From an uncultured Verrucomicrobiota bacterium (GTDB lineage: Bacteria; Verrucomicrobiota; Verrucomicrobiia; Limisphaerales; CAIQOK01), in assembly GCA_903873415.1 (NCBI GenBank), contig CAIQOK010000019.1:31480-95479 (forward strand): a stretch of DNA of 64,000 nucleotides, read 5' to 3'. The translations under genes were made by a program, and so were the position numbers. Shown here piece after piece: positions 1 to 12,615 of this stretch. Position 1 is the first letter of the stretch. Each line of letters opens with the position of its first letter. The notes under the pieces are model-generated. The model made no database searches. It was not told where the DNA came from and saw only the letters and a list, made by a program, of their open reading frames with translations.

Positions 1-1
1 T

Positions 2-781
2 GTGCTCCGCGCCGAGGTGGCTGTGGCCAACCAGCGTCCGGCCTTGATCCGCGCCCACAATAACGACCGACTGGCCAAAAACAACCTGGCCAACCTGCTG
101 GGCTATCATCTGCCGGCCGAGGTGTGGGAAGACCTGCCTCTGCGGCTGACCGATACTCTGGCAGCCACGCCGTATTCGGTGAAGTTGCCCGACGCACTCC
201 AACGCGCCTTGGCCAACCGCAGCGAATTGGCCGCTTTGCGCAAAACCGCAGAACTGCAGCAACTCAACATCATTAATGCCCGGTCCGGCTACAAACCCAC
301 CTTGCAGGCCTTTGCCGGCTACGGCTGGTTTAACGCCCAATTCACCCAGCCAGTCACCCTTGATCACGACATTCACGGCTGGAATTTCGGCGGTCAACTC
401 AGCTGGGACCTTTTTGACGGAATGTTGACCCGGGGCAAAGTCATCGAGGCCAAGGCGCATTACGAGCGCGCAAACATCGATGTGGACGACACGGGCCGCC
501 GGATTGAGCTCGAGGTGCGCACGGCTTATTCCACGTTCAGCGAAGCCCGCGAGCTGCTCGACTCCCAACTCAAAGTACAGGAGCAGGCCGAGGAATCATT
601 GCGCCTGGCCCGGGCCCGGGCGGAAGCGGGAACCGGCACCCAGCTCGACGTTCTAGACGCCCAAACCTCGCTCACCCAAGCCCGAACCACCCAAGTGCAG
701 GCCCTGCACGATTACGCCACCGCCCGTGCCCGGCTCGAACGGGCCATGGGTGAGGATGTGACCGCCAGTGGCGCAAAATAA
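2..781 (+). CDS. TolC-family outer membrane efflux protein, C-terminal part
   Basis: The reading frame is open at the left window edge, so only the last 259 residues are visible. They are long amphipathic helices rich in Ala, Arg and Leu with a short strand segment (GWFNAQF, then SWDLFDGMLTRGKV near residues 110-155), the pattern of the second structural repeat of TolC-type proteins: helices forming the periplasmic tunnel flank strands of the outer membrane barrel. The closing part (ARARAEAGTGTQLDVLDAQ near residue 205) is the typical TolC family G-x-x-x-x-LDVLDAQ signature. Family members export substrates with an inner membrane pump and an adaptor, which would lie to the left, outside the window. 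Substrate unknown. Confidence 0.88.
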   Translation: MLRAEVAVANQRPALIRAHNNDRLAKNNLANLLGYHLPAEVWEDLPLRLTDTLAATPYSVKLPDALQRALANRSELAALRKTAELQQLNIINARSGYKPTLQAFAGYGWFNAQFTQPVTLDHDIHGWNFGGQLSWDLFDGMLTRGKVIEAKAHYERANIDVDDTGRRIELEVRTAYSTFSEARELLDSQLKVQEQAEESLRLARARAEAGTGTQLDVLDAQTSLTQARTTQVQALHDYATARARLERAMGEDVTASGAK

Positions 782-1069
782 AAGCCCCTTCGCCCGGCGC
801 GATATACCTCAACCGGATCCTGTGGCGGCGTTCTACGAAATCCCAAGTCCAATGATTCACCCGCAACCGGGCACTTCAACCAACCCCGGATTTTTCAGCG
901 GCTCCCAAATGTGTTGTGTCGGGCGCAAACGGGCACGCACTCCGCCCCAAGCGCAGCAGGACAGGGTGTTATCCCTGTCGAAAAACGAACGTTTTTCCGA
1001 CGATCCTTGATGAGCCGAAAGCCGGCTGCAGGATAAAGTTACTTTTGGTTACGGCTTGCCGGGTTTGAA
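782..1069. other. intergenic, convergent
   Basis: This 288-base stretch lies between the TolC-type gene and the convergent hydrolase gene. An 80-codon frame overlaps the end of the TolC gene but has no recognisable features. I see no clear terminator hairpin, tRNA or conserved small gene. Confidence 0.5.
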
Positions 1070-2125
1070 TTATGGTTCTATCCGTCGGGTGGCCGGTTTA
1101 ACTTCAAAGGTTCCATCCCCGCCTAGTTGACGCCCAAAGCCGCCGCCGGCCAACCAAGCTCCTGCGCGGGCGTCCTGCTTGAGAAAAGCTTCCCAGAAAA
1201 CCAGTGAACACTCACAAATCCGGTCTTCAAACACCCGCTCCCGTTCCGGCGTTCGACTGGCATAGCGTCCCGCAAACACCATGTGATCCGCCCCTTGCAG
1301 CGTGATAAGAAACTGGTCAGCGCCGGAAATATGATCGAAGGGCAATCGCCGCTCAGCCGCCCCCGTCCCGCCGATCGGACTTGCGTCCGCCGTCCCGGTC
1401 ATGTGGAGAATGGGAATCCGGATTTTGCCGAAGGCCCGATCCAAAGCCGCTGGGGTCCTGATCGCAGGGAGGGGCGAACTCATTGCGATGGCCGCCTTAA
1501 CACGCGGATCGGCAAAGCAAAGCCGCTCCCCTGAGGTGCCGAGGAACACCTGTCCGGCCACGCCCAAGGTGGTGAATGCGCCGAAAGAATGCCCCGCCAA
1601 CCCCACCCGTGTCAGATCAAGCCGCCCCTTGAATCCGGAGTCGGACCGGTTGAGTTGTTCCAAACGGTCCAGAACGAAGCTGACATCCATGGGCCGGTTG
1701 GTGGCGTTGGCCGGGTTGGCTGCCGCGCGCCGCAACGCGGCCATTGCGCCCTGCATTCCACCGCTCTGCCACACGGCACTGTCACTGCCCGCATGCTGCA
1801 GATGAACAGAAATGTAACCGTGTCCGGCCCAGGCACGGCCAAGATACTCGTAACCTTCGCGCGAGCCTCCCAAGCCATGGGAAAAAAGCAGGACCGGCAA
1901 CGGGCCTTTGCCGGCCTGCGGACTGTAAATCTTCACCGGAACCTTGCGATCACGAATCACGTCGATCCAATCAAAGCGGGTGATTTGAACAGGCCCGGTT
2001 TGAGCTGGCAGTTTATATTCAGCCGCAACAACCTCCACCGCCGCCTCAAGAAGGGGCATCAAGAGCAGGCAAGCCAGATACATCAGCCAAGCTGGGGATT
2101 TGAATCCGTTTGGAAATCGTTTCAT
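1070..2125 (-). CDS. exported alpha/beta hydrolase (dienelactone hydrolase / PAF-acetylhydrolase-like)
   Basis: About 351 residues from the ATG at 2125, chosen because it starts a signal-like segment (MKRFPNGFK, then the hydrophobic stretch LMYLACLLLMPLLEAA). Longer in-frame starts at 2227 and 2146 are possible. The protein shows the oxyanion turn LLFSHGLGGSREG and the nucleophile elbow GHSFG; a DHMVF segment near the C-terminus probably carries the catalytic His. This arrangement is known from esterases and lipases of the dienelactone hydrolase and platelet-activating factor acetylhydrolase type. The substrate cannot be read from sequence. The coding region starts about 100 bases after the carB-like gene on the same strand, so the two may be co-transcribed. 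Confidence 0.82.
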   Translation of the reverse strand: MKRFPNGFKSPAWLMYLACLLLMPLLEAAVEVVAAEYKLPAQTGPVQITRFDWIDVIRDRKVPVKIYSPQAGKGPLPVLLFSHGLGGSREGYEYLGRAWAGHGYISVHLQHAGSDSAVWQSGGMQGAMAALRRAAANPANATNRPMDVSFVLDRLEQLNRSDSGFKGRLDLTRVGLAGHSFGAFTTLGVAGQVFLGTSGERLCFADPRVKAAIAMSSPLPAIRTPAALDRAFGKIRIPILHMTGTADASPIGGTGAAERRLPFDHISGADQFLITLQGADHMVFAGRYASRTPERERVFEDRICECSLVFWEAFLKQDARAGAWLAGGGFGRQLGGDGTFEVKPATRRIEP

Positions 2126-2231
2126 GGGCCTGATGGCTGCCGGCATGTGGAGGCGTGCTGCAAAAAAACCTCGAAAACCGGTCATGTCTTCAGTCCCGGC
2201 TGATGGCCTCCGCGCCTTGAAAGCCATCCGG

Positions 2232-4022
2232 TCAATGATATTCCTGTATGGTCTTCACCGCGTAGCCGGACTTTTTAAGTGCGGCGATCCCAAGGGCGGC
2301 AGCCTTAGCGCCACTAAGAGTGGTCATGATCGGGGTTCCGGTGTAAACCGCCGTGGTCCGGATTTTGATTTCGTCCACGCGGGGAACGGCGCCGCTGGGC
2401 GTGTTGATCACCAGTTGCACTTCCTTGTTCTTAAGCAGGTCGATGACGTTGGGGCGTCCCTCAAGGAGTTTGAGGATGCGCTCCACCTTCAAACCGCTCC
2501 GTTCCAGAACGGAAGCGGTGCCGCTGGTAGCCACCAGTTCGAAACCCAGCCCGGCGAACAAACGGGCCACCTGGGCCACCTCGGGCTTGTGTGCGTCGCT
2601 CACGCTCAAGAACACCTTGCCCCCCAGCGGCAGGGGCGAGTTGGCTGCCATTTGCGATTTGGCGTAAGCCACCCCCAGATCGGGATCCAATCCCATGACC
2701 TCACCGGTGGAGCGCATCTCCGGAGAGAGCAAAATATCCTGCCCATGAAAGCGGTTGAAAGGAAAAACCGACTCCTTCACCGCCCAGTAGGCAGGCCAGA
2801 TCTCCGACGTGAACCCCAGCTCCTTGAGCGTCTTGCCCGCCATCACCTTGGCGGCAAGCTTGGCCAGAGGAAATCCGATCGCCTTGCTGACGAAGGGCAC
2901 TGTCCGCGATGCGCGCGGATTGACTTCAAGAACGTAAACGTCGTCACCCTTGACGGCATATTGCACATTCATCAAGCCGACAACCCTCAGTTCCCGGGCC
3001 ATGGCGTGGGAGTATTCCCGGATGGTTTGAACGACCTTTTGCGAAAGTGTATGGGGAGGCAGCACCATTGCCGCATCCCCGGAATGCACGCCGGCAAACT
3101 CGATATGCTCCAACATTCCGCCCATCACCACCGTGCCCTCGGAGGGATTTTCGAACTGCCCCACATCGGCAATGCAATCCACATCCACCTCGGTGGCGTC
3201 CTCGAGGAATTTGTCCACCAGCACCGGCCGCTCGGGCGAGGCCTCCACAGCAAACCGCATGTAATGCTGCAGCTCGCTGTCGGAATAGACAATCTGCATG
3301 GCGCGCCCCCCCAGCACAAAACTCGGCCGGACCAGCACCGGATATCCCAGCCGTTTCGAGGCCACCAAGGCTTCCGACTCGTTGGTTGCCAGTCCGTTGG
3401 GCGGCTGCGGAATGTTCAGCTTGTTAAGCATCGCCGCAAAAAGCTTTCGGTCCTCCGCGATTTCTATGCTCTGAGGAGAGGTGCCGATGATGTTGACCCC
3501 GTTTTTCTGGAGGGCTAGGGCGAGATTCAAGGGCGTCTGGCCTCCAAACTGGGCGATGGCACCCCAGCACTTTTCTCGCTCGTAAATATGCAGCACGTCC
3601 TCGAGGGTCAGCGGCTCGAAAAACAACTTGTCGCTCGTGTCATAATCCGTCGAGACCGTCTCCGGATTCGAATTGACCATGATGGTCTCAAAACCGTCTT
3701 CCTTGAGGGCGAAGGCGGCATGAACACAGCAATAGTCAAACTCAATCCCCTGCCCGATCCGGTTGGGCCCGCCGCCCAAGATCATCACCTTTCTGGCGCT
3801 GTTGCCCTTCACCTCATCATCGCCCCGGTCGTAGGTGGAGTAGTAATAGGGGGTGTAGGCCTCGAATTCAGCGGCGCAGGTGTCCACTAGGCGGTAGCTG
3901 GGTATCAACCCGATCCTCTTGCGCTCTGCGCGCACCGCGTCCTCGGACTGACCGGTCAAATGGGCGATTTGGCGGTCGGAAAAACCCAGCGCTTTGGCTT
4001 TGGCTAATTGTTCAGCGTTCAT
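2232..4022 (-). CDS. carB: carbamoyl-phosphate synthase large chain, C-terminal half (split CarB)
   Basis: The product is about 596 residues from the ATG at 4022, against roughly 1070 for full CarB. It begins inside what is normally the oligomerisation region (LGFSDRQIAHLTG). It then has the VDTCAAEFEAYTPYYYSTY segment (47-65), the second pre-ATP-grasp fold (ILGGGPNRIGQGIEFDYCC, 81-99), the second ATP-grasp domain (about 195-395, with LEVNPRASRTVPF near 365-377) and the MGS-like allosteric domain (about 465-596). In the family this half phosphorylates carbamate to carbamoyl phosphate for arginine and pyrimidine synthesis. The first half, which makes carboxy phosphate and works with CarA, is absent: divergent ileS lies immediately upstream. 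The in-frame extension to 4244 (75 residues) has no CarB similarity, so I use the internal start. This looks like a genuinely split gene with the N-terminal half elsewhere. Confidence 0.9.
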   Translation of the reverse strand: MNAEQLAKAKALGFSDRQIAHLTGQSEDAVRAERKRIGLIPSYRLVDTCAAEFEAYTPYYYSTYDRGDDEVKGNSARKVMILGGGPNRIGQGIEFDYCCVHAAFALKEDGFETIMVNSNPETVSTDYDTSDKLFFEPLTLEDVLHIYEREKCWGAIAQFGGQTPLNLALALQKNGVNIIGTSPQSIEIAEDRKLFAAMLNKLNIPQPPNGLATNESEALVASKRLGYPVLVRPSFVLGGRAMQIVYSDSELQHYMRFAVEASPERPVLVDKFLEDATEVDVDCIADVGQFENPSEGTVVMGGMLEHIEFAGVHSGDAAMVLPPHTLSQKVVQTIREYSHAMARELRVVGLMNVQYAVKGDDVYVLEVNPRASRTVPFVSKAIGFPLAKLAAKVMAGKTLKELGFTSEIWPAYWAVKESVFPFNRFHGQDILLSPEMRSTGEVMGLDPDLGVAYAKSQMAANSPLPLGGKVFLSVSDAHKPEVAQVARLFAGLGFELVATSGTASVLERSGLKVERILKLLEGRPNVIDLLKNKEVQLVINTPSGAVPRVDEIKIRTTAVYTGTPIMTTLSGAKAAALGIAALKKSGYAVKTIQEYH

Positions 4023-4280
4023 TTGTAAAACCCCGCTAAGCAAACCGCAACGCGCCGCCGGTGTCGAGTTTGAAAACAGCGGATCTGCGCGCTCCATTTC
4101 GCGTCCAATCCCGGAACGGCTTGCCTTTGCCAACCGGGCACAAAGGCTCGCGTTGTTTTTCTGACGCCCGCCTTTGAACATGAGGGACTGAAAGAGAAGC
4201 GCCGCGCCGGCAGATCCGAATCCGCCGCGCCGCTGCGTTGACACTGCGGAGAACCGCTGCTACTGTGCGCGTTCTTTCAG

Positions 4281-7094
<2,814 letters not shown>

Positions 7095-7160
7095 CCGCAC
7101 CCTGCCCGGGCACCCTGCCCTAGGCCACCCGTCGAACAGGGTCCTTTCAACACTACGAAT

Positions 7161-7184
7161 CCACAAGGCACTTCGTGGTTTTTT
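7161..7184 (+). terminator. probable rho-independent terminator after ileS
   Basis: The sequence CCAC-AAGGCACTTC-GTGG is followed by TTTTTT about 65 bases after the ileS stop. The stem is short (four strong pairs plus imperfect inner pairs), so confidence is moderate. The region lies between convergent genes, where a terminator is expected. Confidence 0.45.
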
Positions 7185-7334
7185 GCCGGCTGGTTTTTTC
7201 GGATATTTGCTCTAGGCCCAAGTCAATGCTCAGCCCGCCAGGCGGTTGGATTTATCCGGCGCTCACAGGATTGGCTGCCCTACCCTATCTTTTTTGGCAG
7301 TTTTTAAGTTTCTGCTTTAACAGTCCGTAGCCTT

Positions 7335-9137
7335 CTAGTGGCTGCGCAACCAGAGATCGATCTGAAATTCAAGCTGGTCCAGAGGCAAAGCGCCCCGGGC
7401 CAGAATCTGGTCGTGAAAGCGTCGCAGGTCGAATTTCGGGCCTAAAACCCGAGCGGCCCGATCGCGGAGCTCCTTGATTTTCAACTGCCCGATTTTATAA
7501 GCCAAGGCCTGCCCGGGCCAAACGATATCGCGGTCCACTTCCACCACCGCCTCATGCTCGGTCTCGCTGGTATTGGCCAGCAGGGTATTGATGGCTTGCT
7601 GCCTCGTCCATCCCAGCGAATGCATGCCGGTATCCACCACTAGGCGCAGGGCGCGCCACATCTCAAAAGTCAACTGACCGTAATGCGAGTAGGGATCTTT
7701 GTAGAAGCCCAGCTCGGATCCGAGGGACTCGGCATAGAGTCCCCAGCCTTCCACAAAGGCGGTGTATCCGGCATGTTTGCGGACCTCCGGAACGCCCTCC
7801 ATTTCCTGGGCTAGGGAAATCTGCAGGTGATGGCCGGGCACTGCTTCGTGACAGGTCAACACCTCCATCTCCCACTTGGGGCGGGAAGCGAGGTCGCAGG
7901 TGTTGGCGAAGAAATCCCCCGCCCGCCCGGCATCCGGCGACCCCGGCTCGTAGTAGGCCGCGGTTTGGGATTTCTCGGCGTAAGCCGGCACCGCCACCAC
8001 CCCATAGGTGTTGCGCGGCAACTTCCCGAAAAGCCCGGGCAACCCCCGATCCGCCCGCTTGGAAATATCCCTATATCCCATGAGCAGATCGGCCGCGTTG
8101 GTATAGTAAAACTGCGGGCTCTCATGAAGAAACCTGGTGAACTGCCCAAAGTCCCCGTTGAACCCGGTTTGTCTGATCACTTCATCCATCTCGGCACGAA
8201 TCCGCTTGACCTCGGACTGCCCGATTTCATGAATTTGCCGGGGCGTGAGCTTGGTGGTGGTCTGGGTCCGGGCGTTATAGGCATACCAGGCGGCCCCGTT
8301 TGGCAACTGGCTCATGCCGATACTTTCCCGCGCACCGGGCAGGTAAGTGAGAACAAGAAACTCATGAAGCTTTGCAAAGGCGGGAAGGACCTTTTCCTTC
8401 AACGCCACGGCGGCCAGACCTCGGAGCCGCTCCCGGTCCGCCCCGGGTATCGCACCGGGAAATTCTGTGAATGACTTGAGCAGTGGGTTTTTGTCCGGAT
8501 CCGGATTCATCTGGTTCTTCACCTGATCCGGCACATCGCGCAGGGTGATTCGGGGCGGGGTGATACCTGCCTGAAGCCCTTTGCGCAAGAGCACCAACGT
8601 CTGGTCGATCACCTCCGGCACTGCATTGAGGCGGGCCAGAATGTCGGCGTAATCCTTGATGTTCGCGCGGGGTGAAATCTCCAAGGTCTGGGCCAAATCC
8701 TGTTGCACACCGTTCATCTGGGTCAGAGGCATATATTCGCCATGAAATGCGAGTCCTTCGATACCCTCTTGGATTCCGCACAGGCAGAGGTCGTAGTTCA
8801 GCTGATCGGCCGCAGTCAACTTGGAACGGCGGATGGACTGGAGCACTTTACGCGGAGCCTGCAATTCGCGCTGGCGGCGGGCAATGGCCTCGAGCGAGCT
8901 GTCGCTCCACCGGTCATTCAACCCCGGATGCCCCACGGACGTGGCAAACTCCGGACTCTCGGAAAGTGAGTGTTCCCAATCCAGTTTGAAGAAATCCTGC
9001 AAGCCCTCGGCGTCCGCGCGGGAGCTGGTCGCCAGCTTGGCGCATTCCCGCTCATAAACGCTGGGAAGCGGCTGGACGGCAAACAAAGTAAAAGCCCCCA
9101 ACAGGAAAGTCAGCAAAAGAGATCGGATTAAGATCAT
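7335..9137 (-). CDS. DUF885 family exported peptidase-like protein
   Basis: About 600 residues from the ATG at 9137, chosen because MILIRSLLLTFLLGAFTLFAV is a good signal peptide; a longer start at 9179 adds 14 residues. The motif CHEAVPGHH (about residues 429-437) is the hallmark of DUF885 proteins, which carry a zinc-metallopeptidase-like HExxxGH core. VEGWGLYAESLGSELGFY and the TSETEHEAVVEVDRDIVWPGQALAYKIG stretch are also typical. Family members are thought to be secreted or periplasmic peptidases; the substrate is unknown. It is convergent with ileS and divergent from the methyltransferase gene that follows. Confidence 0.88.
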   Translation of the reverse strand: MILIRSLLLTFLLGAFTLFAVQPLPSVYERECAKLATSSRADAEGLQDFFKLDWEHSLSESPEFATSVGHPGLNDRWSDSSLEAIARRQRELQAPRKVLQSIRRSKLTAADQLNYDLCLCGIQEGIEGLAFHGEYMPLTQMNGVQQDLAQTLEISPRANIKDYADILARLNAVPEVIDQTLVLLRKGLQAGITPPRITLRDVPDQVKNQMNPDPDKNPLLKSFTEFPGAIPGADRERLRGLAAVALKEKVLPAFAKLHEFLVLTYLPGARESIGMSQLPNGAAWYAYNARTQTTTKLTPRQIHEIGQSEVKRIRAEMDEVIRQTGFNGDFGQFTRFLHESPQFYYTNAADLLMGYRDISKRADRGLPGLFGKLPRNTYGVVAVPAYAEKSQTAAYYEPGSPDAGRAGDFFANTCDLASRPKWEMEVLTCHEAVPGHHLQISLAQEMEGVPEVRKHAGYTAFVEGWGLYAESLGSELGFYKDPYSHYGQLTFEMWRALRLVVDTGMHSLGWTRQQAINTLLANTSETEHEAVVEVDRDIVWPGQALAYKIGQLKIKELRDRAARVLGPKFDLRRFHDQILARGALPLDQLEFQIDLWLRSH

Positions 9138-9451
9138 AGCGCAGATTACCAATCCCCCACCAGACAGCAAGAGAGGCAAAGCAGAGCGGCCTCAAACGCC
9201 CTTTGCCACTGGGATCCTTGAAAAACCACCCGGCTGACTATCTTACTCTGCCCTGCCCGCCGCGGGCATGCCGGTTCAAGAGATGTGCCTCTATTCCACC
9301 GGACTTTTGCAGTCTGTTATAAATGCTGGCCGCCGGGGCTTTGCTGCTGCAAAATCCTCGTATGCCTAAACCATTCCCGCCCCGCTCCCAGACCAGGCCG
9401 GAGTTCAGAACCAGTTCACCCCGCACGAGCCGCCCCCTGCCCTTCCCGGCC

Positions 9452-10228
9452 ATGCCCCAGCTACCGGGCCTCTGGCTTTGCCCAGGTCTCCTGCTTCTGT
9501 TTTCGCTGATTCATTCCGCAGGGCCGCAAGCACGGGCCGGCACAATCGAGCCGACCACAGCCCAACATTACGAGGTCAGAACACAACACGACCCCAACGG
9601 AATTGGCAAATTCCATCTCGGTCGGGAAATCGCCGACGTGATGGGGCATCAAGCCGCAGACTGGCTGGAGCGGCCGGAACGCGAGCGGGAAGAGCGCACC
9701 GACCTGCTGGTCCCCTCCTTAAAACTCAAGCCGGGCGACATCGTAGCGGACATCGGCGCAGGCACCGGATACTACACGCGCCGTCTCGCAACCGCCGTGT
9801 CCACCAAAACAACCGCAGCCAAATCAGGACGCGTCTATGCCGAGGACATCCAACCGGAAATGCTCGACATACTCACCAATAAAATGATTCAGGCCGGCAT
9901 CACCAACGTGAGTCCAATCCTCGGCACTCTGACCGATCCTCAACTCCCTAAAGATTCACTCGATTTAATTCTCATGGTGGATGTCTATCACGAATTTGAT
10001 CATCCCTTTGAAATGGTCGAATCCATGTGCCGGTCATTGAAGCCGGGCGGCCGGATCGTTTTCGTCGAGTTCCGGGGCGAGGATCCCAACGTGCCCATCA
10101 AGCTGGTTCATAAAATGTCCGAAGCCCAGGTCCGCAAAGAAATGTCGCTTCATCCCCTTGTCTGGGTGGAGACCATTGAGTCCATGCCCCAGCAGCATAT
10201 TATTGTTTTCCAAAGAAAGACCCGTTAA
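9452..10228 (+). CDS. exported class I SAM-dependent methyltransferase
   Basis: About 258 residues from the ATG at 9452. This start opens a signal peptide (MPQLPGLWLCPGLLLLFSL, then an A-x-A-type site near ARAG); an upstream in-frame start at 9323 would add 43 Pro- and Arg-rich residues of no evident use. The SAM-binding motif I is VADIGAGTGYYTRRLA, motif II-like DLILMVDVYHEF, and LKPGGRIVFVEFRGED is the usual post-motif segment. The family transfers methyl groups to small molecules or proteins. A periplasmic location for such an enzyme is uncommon, since SAM is cytoplasmic, but similar predicted exported methyltransferases are widespread. The substrate is not predictable. Confidence 0.85.
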   Translation: MPQLPGLWLCPGLLLLFSLIHSAGPQARAGTIEPTTAQHYEVRTQHDPNGIGKFHLGREIADVMGHQAADWLERPEREREERTDLLVPSLKLKPGDIVADIGAGTGYYTRRLATAVSTKTTAAKSGRVYAEDIQPEMLDILTNKMIQAGITNVSPILGTLTDPQLPKDSLDLILMVDVYHEFDHPFEMVESMCRSLKPGGRIVFVEFRGEDPNVPIKLVHKMSEAQVRKEMSLHPLVWVETIESMPQQHIIVFQRKTR

Positions 10229-10476
10229 CTCAATGCCCGCAGCGCCGCCGATTACCCAGCCGACCAAGCCCCGCAGCCCGGCGGCCAAGGTGAACAATTC
10301 ATAAGCTTTCCAGCGGGCATAAGAACGCTCCGCCCGCAAAAGGCCGGGAACAAAAAGGAAGTGACGATCCACCCTGCACCCTACATCCGCCCTTGGCAGC
10401 AGGGGTTTGACCACGCTACCTGCCGGAACGCTCCGCCTCCGGAAAACACGTAAGGCCGGGGAATGCGCGGCGGTGG

Positions 10477-12603
10477 CTAAAAACGATATTGCAGGCTGGT
10501 GAAAATAACGTGCGCATCATAGCTGAATTGTTGTCCCGAGGCGGCATCCGAGTAGCGAGTGAAGGCGTATTTCAAATTCAGGCGCAGGTGTGAAGAGATC
10601 CGCCGGGTAAGTGAGCTCGTAAGGCTGTGTTCCTCCGCTCCGGCCCCGTAGGGGACTCCTTGGACGATGATATTCTGGTAGTCATTGGCGCGGTAGTAAA
10701 AATAGCCCAGATTCAAATCGGTTTTGGCATCCAGGACGAACCCGGAGTTGAAGTTGGCCGTCCAATAATTATTCCGTGCATTGAGAAGGGCCTGGGTGTG
10801 ATCGGAGGCCGGTGTTTGGGTGGCACTTAAAACGAAATTCAACCCGGCCTGCAGGCTTAGCCAGCTCAACGGCGTCCAGCTTGCATTCTGCCCGAGAACA
10901 TGACTGCGCATCCTCGAAGCCTCCACGCCATCAAGACCGGACGCGGGATCGGGACCGGTGCGGATGTCGGAAATCTGGTATTCATAACGGGTTACCAGCG
11001 TGATTTTTGCGGCTGGCCGCAGCGTGAGCCGCACGTTGCCGTCCTCTGTTTCAAACCCCTGATAAATCAGGAACCCCGGGTAGGCGTCACCACTGCTCAG
11101 ATTGTTGGGTGTGCTGTCAAGCGGGTTGGTGTAATTGTAGCGGTTTGCTTTGTGATAGCCGCCGAAATCCACGCTGGCCTGCTTGACCGGATACCATCGC
11201 GCATTGACCGAGTATTTTTGGAAAAAAGTGGAGTCGTCGGTTTCGTTGAGCAGTGGAGCAGGCCCGATTCCGGCGATCTGGCTCAGACCTCCGCTTTGCC
11301 GCAGGCTGCCCTGGCTTTCGGTCCATTCGCCTCCGACACCAAACACCCAATTGGTGATGCCTGTGTAGCGCAAGTCCAGCCGCTCGCGCACCTGAAGTGA
11401 ATTGCGCTCGCTCTGCGCAGTGAAAGGTTCCGGGGCGAACGCCCCCAGAGTGCCCATGCCGCCGCTGTGCGCATCCCAATCCTTCTGTTCAATGCGCAGC
11501 GAGGGTGTGACGCTCAAGAACGGGGTCGGTTGGGACAAAAGATTGAGGTTGCCCACATACTCGGTCTTGCGCGCGCCGCCGTTGAGGTTGTAGTAACCAT
11601 ACCCTAGGGCCGGATACCCGGGCAAATAGGCGACGTTGAAATCGTCCCCGTAAATCCGGCTGCCGGCCAAGTTGTCATCGAGGCTGGCGAACAAAAAAGC
11701 GGTGGAGAAAAAGAGGCCCGGCTTGAGCCACGTCTCACTGAACGCATGCACGCTTCCCGTATCCCAAGTGGTTTCCTGACGGTCGCTGGCCCGTTGCTGA
11801 ACCGGTTCCCCGTGCCAGAACGTCACCCCCCGCGTGTCATTGACCGTTCCGATTTCCAGCCGCCCGACCGCCCCCACCTCGGTTTTCCTGACGCGCTGCG
11901 TCACGTCGATCTGGAAGATGTCGGTTTTTTCGTCGATCGTATAAAGCCCAGGAAACAGGGCGCGCGTGCCATCCGAGGTGTGGTCCGGCCCCCAGCTGGT
12001 TGAACTTTTTTCACCCTCGCGATAGCGGTGAGTGTATTTGAAAGTGACCTTCGGAAGGTTCTTTTTCGTCAACCCGGCCTCCAGAGATATCTGCCCGCGA
12101 TCCAGTCCCGAGGCGGCTCCGGGCAACGCGTAGGCAAGTGCGTCGGTGGAGGAAAACCCGCCAACCCCGGAATCCCAAGTCCGGAAATTCTCAAAATTAA
12201 AGCGCACAAACCCGTAATCCTCCCGCCTCAATCCCAGGCCAAACTTGTAGTCGTGGTTGTCCGCAACGGAACGCCCGTCCAAACTGAAGGTTGTGTTCTT
12301 GGCCACCTCGCGCTGGTAATGCAAGTCCTCAATGCCTCCGAATATTCCCGTGCTCAGACGCTGCCGCTGCTGAGCCTGACCGGCATAGCCACCGGTCAGC
12401 AGAACGCCGGAGGACAATTCAATCCAGTTGATGAACGTGTTGGTCCCGCCTTCGTATTGCTGCTCCGGGGAGACGGCGTCAAGCGCCCTGGCAATCGCGG
12501 AGCTAAGCATCAGGGCTGCACCGATACAGCGCGGGCCAAACGCCCTCCTGTTCGCATTCCCGCAAGGCGCCTTTTTCAAGATGGTTTGTTTTTTCATCGG
12601 CAT
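10477..12603 (-). CDS. MtrB/PioB-type outer membrane beta-barrel of a porin-cytochrome conduit
   Basis: A 708-residue protein with a signal-like N-terminus (GAALMLSSAIARALDA near residues 28-42), a mature start rich in Gly and aromatic residues, then alternating hydrophobic strands and polar loops over the whole length. It ends in the aromatic residue signature of outer membrane proteins (IFTSLQYRF). Segments such as ELSSGVLLTGGYAGQAQQRQRL and YGFVRFNFENFRTWDSGVGG resemble the MtrB/PioB family, whose large barrels sheathe a multiheme cytochrome so that electrons can cross the outer membrane. It begins 12 bases after the MtrA-like gene ends (an alternative ATG at 12597 changes little), so it is the third gene of the cytochrome operon. 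The family assignment is from overall features and context. Confidence 0.82.
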   Translation of the reverse strand: MPMKKQTILKKAPCGNANRRAFGPRCIGAALMLSSAIARALDAVSPEQQYEGGTNTFINWIELSSGVLLTGGYAGQAQQRQRLSTGIFGGIEDLHYQREVAKNTTFSLDGRSVADNHDYKFGLGLRREDYGFVRFNFENFRTWDSGVGGFSSTDALAYALPGAASGLDRGQISLEAGLTKKNLPKVTFKYTHRYREGEKSSTSWGPDHTSDGTRALFPGLYTIDEKTDIFQIDVTQRVRKTEVGAVGRLEIGTVNDTRGVTFWHGEPVQQRASDRQETTWDTGSVHAFSETWLKPGLFFSTAFLFASLDDNLAGSRIYGDDFNVAYLPGYPALGYGYYNLNGGARKTEYVGNLNLLSQPTPFLSVTPSLRIEQKDWDAHSGGMGTLGAFAPEPFTAQSERNSLQVRERLDLRYTGITNWVFGVGGEWTESQGSLRQSGGLSQIAGIGPAPLLNETDDSTFFQKYSVNARWYPVKQASVDFGGYHKANRYNYTNPLDSTPNNLSSGDAYPGFLIYQGFETEDGNVRLTLRPAAKITLVTRYEYQISDIRTGPDPASGLDGVEASRMRSHVLGQNASWTPLSWLSLQAGLNFVLSATQTPASDHTQALLNARNNYWTANFNSGFVLDAKTDLNLGYFYYRANDYQNIIVQGVPYGAGAEEHSLTSSLTRRISSHLRLNLKYAFTRYSDAASGQQFSYDAHVIFTSLQYRF

Positions 12604-12615
12604 CCGGGTTTCGGT

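Noticed and set aside
4023..4244. N-terminal extension of the CarB frame
   Set aside because: The 75 in-frame residues do not resemble CarB, and the ATG at 4022 gives a family-like start; taken as noncoding.
10034..10414. 126-codon minus-strand frame across the end of the methyltransferase gene
   Set aside because: Half of it is antisense to a clear methyltransferase; the rest has no recognisable family.
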